Positions 5,845-12,604 of a DNA stretch of 13,565 nucleotides are shown in pieces. Under the pieces are notes generated by a model. It did no database searches and was not told where the DNA came from. It worked only from the letters and a program-made list of their open reading frames with translations. Both the position numbers and the translations under genes were made by a program. The first letter of the stretch is position 1. Each line of letters begins with the position of its first letter. The stretch comes from Oscillospiraceae bacterium (GTDB lineage: Bacteria; Bacillota; Clostridia; Oscillospirales; Oscillospiraceae): positions 1 to 13,565 of the forward strand of contig JAISKY010000166.1 of the NCBI GenBank assembly GCA_031260745.1, in the 5' to 3' direction.

Positions 5845-8193
5845 CTACTTCCTGATTTCCGCGCCTAATGCTTCTTTTACACCGCTGATAATTTTCGACA
5901 TCGCCTCGTCCGCGATTTCGTCTGTTAAACTGCGCTCCGCGTCGCGGAACTGCAAGCTGAACGCGACGCTCTTTTTACCCTCCGGCACTTGAGGTCCCTC
6001 GTACAAGTCGAAGAACTCTACGGATTCAAGCAGTTTGCCGCCGCTCAAGCGTATGGCGTTCTCCAAGGCGTAGACCGTAACGCTTTTATCGCACACAAGC
6101 GCCAAATCGCGCAATACAGCCGGATATTTCGGCAAAGGCTTGTACGTCGGTTCCGCCGATTGGTATCGGATTGCCTCGTTAATATTAATCTCCGCAACAT
6201 ATACGCCGTCCGCGATTGACGGATGAACCTGCCCGAAAACGCCCGCCAAATTGCCGCCCGATTTAATCTTAGCCTGACGTCCGGGGTGATAGCTCGGATT
6301 TTGCTCCGCTTCCCAGGTTATATCGCCAATCCTAAGTTTCGCGAGTAATTCCTCCACGCCGCCCTTAAAGCCGTAGAAGTCAACTCCCGCGCCATACGCC
6401 GCGAGAATCAGGAACTCCTGTTCAACCGGCAGAGAATCCTCGCTTTTCCAATATACCCGCGCAACCTCGAACAGCTTGCCGTTAGCGTTGCCATAATCAA
6501 TATTGCGCTTCACGACCTCCAGCATTGAGGGCAGCATACTCGTCCGCATTCTGGACTTGTCCTCGCCAAGCGGATTGATAACCTCCGGACCGTCCGGAGC
6601 GTTAACCGCGTCGGTCAGCGAGTACGTCATAGTTTCCGAATACCCCAGCGACAGCGCAAGTTCCTTGACTTTCGATTTGAACTTCTGACTTACGGTAAGT
6701 CCGCGCTCGGCGGGCGAACCGAGCAACTCCGATTCTTCAATAACATCGTAGCCCCAAAATCTGGCGACTTCCTCCGAGAGGTCTGTCCAGTGTTCAATGT
6801 CGCTGCGCCAACTCGGAGCGGAAACTTTTTCACCGTTAACCGAAAATCCCAAATCCGCAAGCGTTTTGAGCATAAATTCGGTTGAAATATTTGTTCCCAG
6901 TAAAGCGTTTATTTTATTCGGTTCCAATTGCAGATTTTGTCCGCTTTTCTCAATCTTTGAACCCCATACGTCCGAGATTCCTCCGACGATTTCACCCGCG
7001 CCTAATTGCGAGATAAGCTCGCACGCGCGCTCGACCGCCGGAACGGTATTGTCGATGTCAAGTCCTTTTTCAAAGCGGCTGGAGGCGTCCGTACGCATTC
7101 CCAGCGCAAGCGCGGTCTTGCGGACGCTTGTCCCGTTAAACGTCGCGCTTTCAAGCACGATGGTTTTCGTATCGTCTGTAATTTCGCTGTTCTCGCCGCC
7201 CATAACTCCCGCAAGTCCGATTGGTTTTGTCGGGTCGGTTATCAGCAGCATATCCGGATTCAGCTTACGAGGATTACCGTCAAGCGTATTCATTACCTCG
7301 CCGTCATTCGCGCGGCGCACTATTATCTTGTTGCCCTCAATACACGCGTAGTCAAACGCGTGCATAGGCTGTCCGTACTCCAGCATTACATAGTTTGTCA
7401 CGTCAACGATATTATTAATCGGACGCACTCCCGAAGCCCTGAGCCTGCGGCGAAGCCATCTCGGCGACGGCTCGATTTTCACGTTCTTAACGACTCTCGC
7501 GGAGTATCGCGAACACAACTCCGGCGCGGCGATTTCCACCGTCAGCCAGTTAGCGACGTCGTCGGTTCCGGCGACGGATTTCGGTTCCGGCAAATTAAGC
7601 GGTTTATTGAACGTAACCGCGCTTTCCCGCGCCAATCCGCGAACGCACAGGCAATCGGGGCGATTATTGGTAATCTCAAAATCCGCAACTGAATCGTCAA
7701 ACCCCAAAATGACGTTAGCGTCGTCGCCGATTGAAAACTCCGCGTCGTCAAACTCCGCATTCAGCGTCAAAATGCCGTCCATAATCGCGAACGGAAAATC
7801 GTGAGTGTCAAGTTCCAGTTCCTCAAGTCCGCACAACATACCCTCGGACTTTACGCCGCGGATTTTGCCTTTGGTAATCTTTGTTCCGCCGGGTAAAAAC
7901 GAGTTGTGCAGCGCGGCGGGTACAACATCGCCTACTTTAAGATTCTGCGCTCCGGTAACGATTGTCACGGGTTCGTCCTTGCCAATATCAACCGCGCAAA
8001 CCCACAAATGGTCGCTGTCCTCGTGACGCTTTATCTCGGTAACGCGACCGATTACTATATTTTTAATTTTTTCGCTAAGATTATCAGTACCTTCAACAAT
8101 TGAGCCGCTCATTGTCATTTTATCGGCGAACTCTTTATCGCTCACGCCGTCAAGCGCAACAAATTCGTTAAGCCATTCCCTTGATAATTTCAT
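5845..8193 (-). CDS. pheT: Phenylalanine--tRNA ligase beta subunit
   Basis: The 782-residue protein has the full bacterial PheT domain order. An N-terminal helix region is followed by an EMAP/OB-fold tRNA-binding domain (about 40-155, with RHEDSDHLWVCAVDIG and VPAALHNSFLPGG). Then come the B3/B4 editing domain (about 215-405, containing NIVDVTNYVMLEYGQPMHAFD and GLAGVMGG), the B5 domain (about 412-480), a catalytic-like core (about 490-675, ending in the HPGRQAKI and GVFGQVHP blocks) and an FDX-ACB anticodon-binding domain (about 689-781, beginning YPAVLRDLALV). With PheS it forms the (alpha-beta)2 enzyme that charges tRNA-Phe and edits misacylated Tyr-tRNA. The start ATG follows GGAGG (8200-8204) by 6 nt and lies 13 bp after the pheS stop. 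The length is typical. Confidence 0.97.
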   Translation of the reverse strand: MKLSREWLNEFVALDGVSDKEFADKMTMSGSIVEGTDNLSEKIKNIVIGRVTEIKRHEDSDHLWVCAVDIGKDEPVTIVTGAQNLKVGDVVPAALHNSFLPGGTKITKGKIRGVKSEGMLCGLEELELDTHDFPFAIMDGILTLNAEFDDAEFSIGDDANVILGFDDSVADFEITNNRPDCLCVRGLARESAVTFNKPLNLPEPKSVAGTDDVANWLTVEIAAPELCSRYSARVVKNVKIEPSPRWLRRRLRASGVRPINNIVDVTNYVMLEYGQPMHAFDYACIEGNKIIVRRANDGEVMNTLDGNPRKLNPDMLLITDPTKPIGLAGVMGGENSEITDDTKTIVLESATFNGTSVRKTALALGMRTDASSRFEKGLDIDNTVPAVERACELISQLGAGEIVGGISDVWGSKIEKSGQNLQLEPNKINALLGTNISTEFMLKTLADLGFSVNGEKVSAPSWRSDIEHWTDLSEEVARFWGYDVIEESELLGSPAERGLTVSQKFKSKVKELALSLGYSETMTYSLTDAVNAPDGPEVINPLGEDKSRMRTSMLPSMLEVVKRNIDYGNANGKLFEVARVYWKSEDSLPVEQEFLILAAYGAGVDFYGFKGGVEELLAKLRIGDITWEAEQNPSYHPGRQAKIKSGGNLAGVFGQVHPSIADGVYVAEININEAIRYQSAEPTYKPLPKYPAVLRDLALVCDKSVTVYALENAIRLSGGKLLESVEFFDLYEGPQVPEGKKSVAFSLQFRDAERSLTDEIADEAMSKIISGVKEALGAEIRK

Positions 8194-8206
8194 TTCTATC
8201 CTCCGC

Positions 8207-9235
8207 CTAGAACTGTTTCAGAAATCTAAAGTCGTTTTCGTAAAGTAACCGCAAATCGTTAATCTCGAATCTAAGCATTGTCAGACGCTCGATTCCGATT
8301 CCGAACGCGAATCCGCTGTAAACGTCCGGGTCAATTCCGCAACCCGCGAGTACCTTTGGGTGAACCATACCCGCGCCGAGCAACTCAATCCAACCCTCGC
8401 CCTTGCACACGCGGCAACCTTTTCCTCCGCAGGCGAAGCACTGCATATCAACCTCGCACGACGGCTCGGTATACGGAAAATGGTGCGGTCGGAATCGCGT
8501 TTTTACATCAGGACCGTATAGCCCGCGCATAAGCTCGTTAAGCGTCCATTTCAGGTTTCCCATCGTGATTCCCTTGTCCACGACCAAACCCTCAAGCTGA
8601 AGGAATATCGGGCTGTGAGTAGCGTCGATTTCGTCCTTGCGGTACACTCTGCCGGGGCTGATTATTCTAATCGGCGGCTTCGTCTTTTCCATTGTGCGGA
8701 TTTGCACGCTGGAGGTCTGCGTACGCAGACACACGACTTCGTCCTCGTCAAGGTAAAACGTATCCTGACGGTCGCGGGCGGGGTGTCCGGGCGGAGTGTT
8801 CAGCTTGTCGAAGCAATACTCGCTAAGCTCGATTTCGGGACCCTCCGCGACGGTAAATCCCATCGCGAGGAAAATATCAACCGCCTCGTCCCAAACCGTC
8901 GAAACCGGGTGCTTATGCCCGACGCCGTTACCGCTGTTTCCCGGAATAGTCACATCGAGAGTTTCGGTTTTTAGCCGTTCCTCGAACGCGGACGCTTCAA
9001 CGGTTTCACCGCGCGTTAAAAACGCGGATTCAAGTTCCGAGCGTAACTCGTTCGCTAGCGCGCCGGCGGCGGGACGTTCCTCCGGAGGAAGCGCGCCCAT
9101 TTGTTTCAATACTGCCGTGACCTCGCCCTTACGACCGAGGTATTTTATTCGTAAATTTTCAATCGCGACGGCGTCGGTCGCTAACGCAACCTCCGCCAAC
9201 GCTACGTGTTTGAGATTTTCAAGCTGTTCCTTCAT
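8207..9235 (-). CDS. pheS: Phenylalanine--tRNA ligase alpha subunit
   Basis: The 342-residue protein shows an N-terminal coiled-coil arm (about 1-90) and the class II aminoacyl-tRNA synthetase catalytic core. Motif 1 lies around MGFTVAEGPEIE (125-136), motif 2 is GRVYRKDEIDATHSPIFLQ (195-213) and motif 3 is GFAFGIGIERLTML (308-321). A four-cysteine knuckle (Cys266, 269, 274, 277) lies in the usual place and is followed by the family-typical GWIELLGAGMVHP. It activates phenylalanine with ATP and, together with PheT, charges tRNA-Phe. AGGAG at 9242-9246 lies 6 nt before the ATG. It heads a pheS-pheT-ireB unit from the consensus promoter 35 bp upstream. Confidence 0.97.
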   Translation of the reverse strand: MKEQLENLKHVALAEVALATDAVAIENLRIKYLGRKGEVTAVLKQMGALPPEERPAAGALANELRSELESAFLTRGETVEASAFEERLKTETLDVTIPGNSGNGVGHKHPVSTVWDEAVDIFLAMGFTVAEGPEIELSEYCFDKLNTPPGHPARDRQDTFYLDEDEVVCLRTQTSSVQIRTMEKTKPPIRIISPGRVYRKDEIDATHSPIFLQLEGLVVDKGITMGNLKWTLNELMRGLYGPDVKTRFRPHHFPYTEPSCEVDMQCFACGGKGCRVCKGEGWIELLGAGMVHPKVLAGCGIDPDVYSGFAFGIGIERLTMLRFEINDLRLLYENDFRFLKQF

Positions 9236-9269
9236 TTTCGGCTCCTATTTATATTAACGCTTATTGTAT

Positions 9270-9298
9270 ATTATAAACATATTAATTGCAATTGTCAA
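9270..9298 (-). promoter_or_regulatory. Consensus sigma-A promoter of pheST
   Basis: Minus strand: -35 TTGACA (9293-9298), 17-nt spacer, -10 TATAAT (9270-9275), a perfect match to consensus. The spacer holds a 10-bp palindrome AATTGCAATT (9284-9293). The predicted transcript start is near 9263, giving a leader of only about 27 nt, which leaves no room for a T-box or a leader peptide. The 127 bp between this promoter and the next terminator show only a 6-bp stem (9310-9332) that I cannot assign. Confidence 0.88.
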
Positions 9299-9425
9299 GA
9301 TAATTTTACGCGGTTCACAGATGTATAACCGCAAGAAGATACATATCGCTTCAATAGATAAAATTAGCCGTAAAACGCGCGGAGTTACCCATATCGCATT
9401 AAAAATATTGAGTAATAACTAGGTA

Positions 9426-9459
9426 AAAGCGGAATAGCCGACTCCGGCTATTCCGCTTT
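9426..9459 (-). terminator. Intrinsic terminator of the GH26-like gene
   Basis: AAAGCGGAATAGCCG (9426-9440) and CGGCTATTCCGCTTT (9445-9459) form a perfect 15-bp stem around a 4-nt loop, about 60 bp after the stop codon. On the minus strand it runs into CTTTTACCT, a short U-run, as in a Rho-independent terminator. On the plus strand the stem is followed by GCTT only, but no plus-strand gene needs it. Confidence 0.85.
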
Positions 9460-9520
9460 GCTTAAAAGGCTTGCAACCGTTTAACTTTTCGGGTTGTTTT
9501 CGCCTGTTATGGGTTCTCCG

Positions 9521-11722
9521 TTATTCCGGAGTATAGCCTACGCTTGTGTCAATCACGATATTCTTACCGTCCCAGCTTGCGCCGAAGTCAAACGCCAGAC
9601 CGACCTCACGTAGCTTGAAGTAGTTATTGCCACCGATGTTATACGCGGTAAACGCGGTTTCTTTTCCGTCAAGAATAATTTTTGACGTCGTAGGCACCGG
9701 AGTTTTAGCCTCGGAGCCTTTACTCTGCATCTCACTCCCGTCCGGAGTATACGGTTGGCCGCTGGTCAGCGCAATCGCGTTGGCCGCTCCGTCAAAACCG
9801 ACCTCGAACTGTTTCGTAGTACCGTTAATCACATACGCGATGTCGCGGAGTTTGAGGTAGTTGTTGCCGCCGATGTTATACGCGTCAAACACGACTTCTA
9901 CGCCGTTGACAAGTATGGTTGACGCCGTGGGAGTCGCGACAATCACCGGCGCGGCGGGAACTTCAGGAATCTCCGGAAGCGCGCCGTCGGAAATTGCGAC
10001 TGTCGCGCCGCTCTTTCTTAGATTGTAGGTCTTTTGGTTCAGTACGTTTCCGTTGGCTGTAACGTCAACGTACAGTGAATAGTCTCCGTCGGAGTAACCC
10101 GACAAATCGAGCGCGGCGCGATAGGGAATATCCGAGCTTGTCCGTCCGGCTTCGTCGTTCAGTCGGTATGTTACGACAACATTGTCGAGCGTGAAATACG
10201 GCGCGTAGGTGTACAATGTTACCGCGTTCGCGGGGAGAGTCGCCGCTCCGAGTTTTTTATACGAAATACCTGACTCCGTTTTGCCGTTTTTGAGGAAGTT
10301 CGCCGACGAGGTCAGTTCGTTGTACAGCGATTTTATCCTTTGGCTCTGATTCAGGTCGTAGTGCGAAGGCTCGCCGGAGCGGTATGTATTGAAATAGAAT
10401 ATCGCTTTAAGTTGAGGGTACAAAATCGGAGCGTAGCCGTAGGTCGCGCGTAACTGCGGAATCGCCCAGTCCGTAACGTCCTCGCCGTTGGATACGGAAT
10501 AATTCTCAACGCCGCCCTCGGCGATTATTATCGGCTTCTTCGCGCCGTACGCGTTAACAAGCTCACCTAAGAAGCGCAAGGGATTAGCGTATTTTCCCGT
10601 ACTGTAAATCGCGGCGGCTTCATCGGTAGTGTTACGGTCGCCCTCATTGTATTTTTTAGTGTACAGTGACACGCCTACCCAATCAACGTATTCGTCGCCG
10701 GGATAAAACATATCGTATGTAAGTCCCGCAGCGGAAATATAATTTACCGACCACACCATCGCCACATTCGGCGCGTTCTTGTGCATAATATCGGCGACAT
10801 AGCGGAACGCCGCAATGAAATCCGCGGGGTCGGCGGGATTTTTCCATACGTTCATCTCCGCGCCGAAACGAAGCAGTACGGGAGCTTTCAACTCCGCGAG
10901 ATATTTCGCGGCGGAAGTAATTTTCGCGCTTTGACCGGGTACGCCTTTCAACGACGAACCCTCGTTTTTCAGATTCCACGCAATCTCGATTACCGAGTGA
11001 TTTTGCAGTATCTTTTCGTTGTTTACCGCAAACTCCATACGCTGCTCAATGGTTTCGTTTTCAAACAGCACATATACGAGCGAGCCGGAGGATTGTGAGT
11101 TCGCGTCGGCGGGTTTATCGTCGGGTTCGCCGTAGTACAACCCCGTTTTAGGCTCGTGCTTCGCGCCGGTGTATGACGCGCCGCTGCCGTCGCTGACCTC
11201 GGCGTAAACCGCTACCTCAACGTCATAGGACGCGATTTTGTTTCGGATTAGGGTTTTCGTAAACTCCATATCGTCCGGATTTTCCGCCAAAGTTTGCTGG
11301 TACGCTTCGGCGAAGGGCAACAGGTCTTTGTAGACCCTTACGGCGTTGGAGTAATCACCGATAGTTTCATACGCGGGCGCAACTTTATACATCGTATTAT
11401 AAAGCGAGTTGATTTCAAACGTATCGCCGTTCGCGACAAACTGCGCCGCTTTGTCGGCGGCAGAACCTCCGGCAAGGAACAACTCAATTATTTTGTTACC
11501 GGACGCGATAATCGCCCAGTTATCGCCTGAATCCAACGCTTTGCCGTAATCTTCTGCCAACGGCCAATACTTTTTGTTGACGGCGGGATTGTCGCCGAGT
11601 TTAGCCGCGTTTACGGATGCCGGTAGTATGCTACCGAACGCACCAATAATCAGCAACATCGCCAGTACGGACGCGAACGCGCGTTTACCGTTTCGTAATT
11701 TCGGGAATAGTTTCCTAAACAT
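9521..11722 (-). CDS. Secreted GH26-like glycosidase with two C-terminal stalk repeats
   Basis: The 733-residue protein has a signal peptide (basic MFRKLFPKLRNGKR, hydrophobic core 15-31, likely cleavage after SVNAA at about 40). A helical, TPR-like stretch follows at about 105-142. Residues about 215-470 resemble a GH26-type (beta/alpha)8 glycosidase: LLRFGAEMNVW at 283-293 carries the presumed acid/base Glu289, DWVGVSLYT is at 347-355, and KPIIIAEGG at 396-404 carries the presumed nucleophile Glu402. GH26 members are mainly beta-mannanases; the true substrate cannot be read from the sequence. A beta-rich segment (about 485-570) and a Pro-rich linker lead to two 'copper amine oxidase N-terminal-like' stalk repeats (about 598-660 and 678-733), each with AYNIGGNNY-KLR. 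No LPXTG or SLH anchor is visible. AAAGGAG at 11734-11740 lies 11 nt before the ATG. It has its own promoter and terminator. Confidence 0.8.
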   Translation of the reverse strand: MFRKLFPKLRNGKRAFASVLAMLLIIGAFGSILPASVNAAKLGDNPAVNKKYWPLAEDYGKALDSGDNWAIIASGNKIIELFLAGGSAADKAAQFVANGDTFEINSLYNTMYKVAPAYETIGDYSNAVRVYKDLLPFAEAYQQTLAENPDDMEFTKTLIRNKIASYDVEVAVYAEVSDGSGASYTGAKHEPKTGLYYGEPDDKPADANSQSSGSLVYVLFENETIEQRMEFAVNNEKILQNHSVIEIAWNLKNEGSSLKGVPGQSAKITSAAKYLAELKAPVLLRFGAEMNVWKNPADPADFIAAFRYVADIMHKNAPNVAMVWSVNYISAAGLTYDMFYPGDEYVDWVGVSLYTKKYNEGDRNTTDEAAAIYSTGKYANPLRFLGELVNAYGAKKPIIIAEGGVENYSVSNGEDVTDWAIPQLRATYGYAPILYPQLKAIFYFNTYRSGEPSHYDLNQSQRIKSLYNELTSSANFLKNGKTESGISYKKLGAATLPANAVTLYTYAPYFTLDNVVVTYRLNDEAGRTSSDIPYRAALDLSGYSDGDYSLYVDVTANGNVLNQKTYNLRKSGATVAISDGALPEIPEVPAAPVIVATPTASTILVNGVEVVFDAYNIGGNNYLKLRDIAYVINGTTKQFEVGFDGAANAIALTSGQPYTPDGSEMQSKGSEAKTPVPTTSKIILDGKETAFTAYNIGGNNYFKLREVGLAFDFGASWDGKNIVIDTSVGYTPE
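9530..9930 (-). repeat. Tandem stalk-domain coding repeat
   Basis: Two diverged copies of a 55-60 residue unit lie at the end of the GH26-like gene. Both hold the block AYNIGGNNY(L/F)KLR, encoded near 9615-9650 and 9850-9885, where the DNA is also nearly the same (GATGTTATACGCG in both). This is the usual paired architecture of this repeat in clostridial secreted proteins, not a mobile repeat. Confidence 0.75.
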
Positions 11723-11758
11723 AAATCAGAAAACTCCTTTTTATAATATATTTGGTAT

Positions 11759-11787
11759 ATAATAGCACATATTTCCGCTATTGTCAA
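11759..11787 (-). promoter_or_regulatory. Strong extended -10 promoter of the GH26-like gene, with overlapping inverted repeat
   Basis: Minus strand: -35 TTGACA (11782-11787), 17-nt spacer, -10 TATTAT (11759-11764) preceded by TGC, an extended -10. A perfect inverted repeat AATAGC-N10-GCTATT (11761-11766 and 11777-11782) overlaps both hexamers, a classic repressor-site position. The promoter begins 48 bp after the stop of the tetR-like gene. Confidence 0.82.
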
Positions 11788-11834
11788 GCATTTCTTAATA
11801 TTTATTTTTGACGGAGAACAAACACAAATCTCAA

Positions 11835-12410
11835 TTAGTCCGTTTGAGCGGCGTACAGGTCTAATATCGTTTTAACCATATTTCGGCTGAACGATATAGC
11901 GGCTCTGATTTCTTCCTCCGAGTTCTGCTTACGATTCACTTGCCGCAGAATTATACCGAACAGACCTCCGGCGAAAAAATCAGACAGCGCGATTTGGCGG
12001 AGGTTCGTTCGGCTTTCCGTTTTTTCCCGCTCGGACAGGCAAATATCCGGAGTAAGATATGTAAACAAAAGCTCCAGAAGTTCAAAGTCAGCCTCGCCGA
12101 GTAAATTCGCGAAAACTTTCGTATTGCGTAAAAATGTTTCGCACAGTTTATCCTCTAATTGCTCCGCCGACATTGCGCTAATCCAGTCGGAAAATTCCCG
12201 CCGTAAATCCGTAAGCCATTGCTCCAAAAGCGCGTATTTATCGCTGAAATGAGTATAAAACGCGCTTCGGCTGACCATAGCCTCGGCGCATATTTCGTAA
12301 ACGCTGATTTTACTGAAACGATTCCGGCAAAGCAAAACATACAGCGCGTTTGTTAACGCTTTCCTGGTTTTTACAACCCGCAAATCTTTTTTTCCCGTCG
12401 ATTTTATCAT
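11835..12410 (-). CDS. TetR-family transcriptional regulator
   Basis: The 191-residue product starts with DLRVVKTRKALTNALYVLL (9-27), then the helix-turn-helix FSKISVYEICAEAMVSRSAFYTHFSDKYAL (32-61), a classic TetR/AcrR N-terminal domain. The C-terminal half is helical, with no ligand pocket I can name. I chose the ATG at 12408-12410 because GGGAGG at 12420-12425 lies 9 nt upstream; a longer reading from a TTG at 12437 would place that ribosome binding site inside the gene. Proteins with this DLRV-KTRKAL start are common in clostridia and usually uncharacterised. It lies between an oxidoreductase and a glycosidase gene on the same strand, and either could be its target. I see no terminator behind it. 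Confidence 0.9.
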   Translation of the reverse strand: MIKSTGKKDLRVVKTRKALTNALYVLLCRNRFSKISVYEICAEAMVSRSAFYTHFSDKYALLEQWLTDLRREFSDWISAMSAEQLEDKLCETFLRNTKVFANLLGEADFELLELLFTYLTPDICLSEREKTESRTNLRQIALSDFFAGGLFGIILRQVNRKQNSEEEIRAAISFSRNMVKTILDLYAAQTD

Positions 12411-12473
12411 AATGACATACCTCCCGACGCGTTCCAACGCGTTTTACAGAAATTAAGCGATATTTGTATCATT

Positions 12474-12506
12474 ACATATTATATGTCGGCATTACGCCGA
12501 ATAATG
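12474..12506 (-). promoter_or_regulatory. Promoter/operator region of the tetR-like gene
   Basis: ACATA-TTA-TATGT (12474-12486) and TCGGC-ATTAC-GCCGA (12486-12500) are two touching perfect inverted repeats. The first contains a perfect -10 TATAAT on the minus strand (12478-12483); the second fills the -10/-35 spacer. At the matching -35 position (12501-12506) the sequence is CATTAT, a poor fit. The arrangement suits a weak, autoregulated promoter. Confidence 0.5.
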
Positions 12507-12542
12507 CTACGCCGCGCCGCCGAACCGACGCTTGAAGTTAAT

Positions 12543-12574
12543 AACCCCCCAAGTCCTTAAAGGCTTGGGGGGTT
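12543..12574 (-). terminator. GC-rich hairpin after the oxidoreductase gene
   Basis: AACCCCCCAAG (12543-12553) and CTTGGGGGGTT (12564-12574) form a perfect 11-bp stem with a 10-nt loop, about 30 bp after the stop codon. The minus-strand tail is ATTAACTT rather than a U-run, so termination strength is uncertain. It separates the oxidoreductase from the tetR-like gene. Confidence 0.7.
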
Positions 12575-12604
12575 AAAACTGCTCTGTAACCTCGAATTTG
12601 CCGC

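Noticed and set aside
8401..8440. Four-cysteine cluster in PheS as a novel zinc-finger insertion
   Set aside because: A CxxC-GGKG-CxxC knuckle followed by GWIEILG is a usual feature of many bacterial PheS proteins.
9310..9332. GCGGTT...AACCGC stem in the pheS upstream region as a small RNA or riboswitch
   Set aside because: Only 6 bp with an 11-nt loop, upstream of the promoter, and no U-run or conserved core; too weak to call.
12411..12437. TTG start giving a 200-residue TetR-type protein
   Set aside because: The strong GGGAGG site at 12420-12425 lies inside that extension and is correctly spaced for the ATG at 12408-12410.
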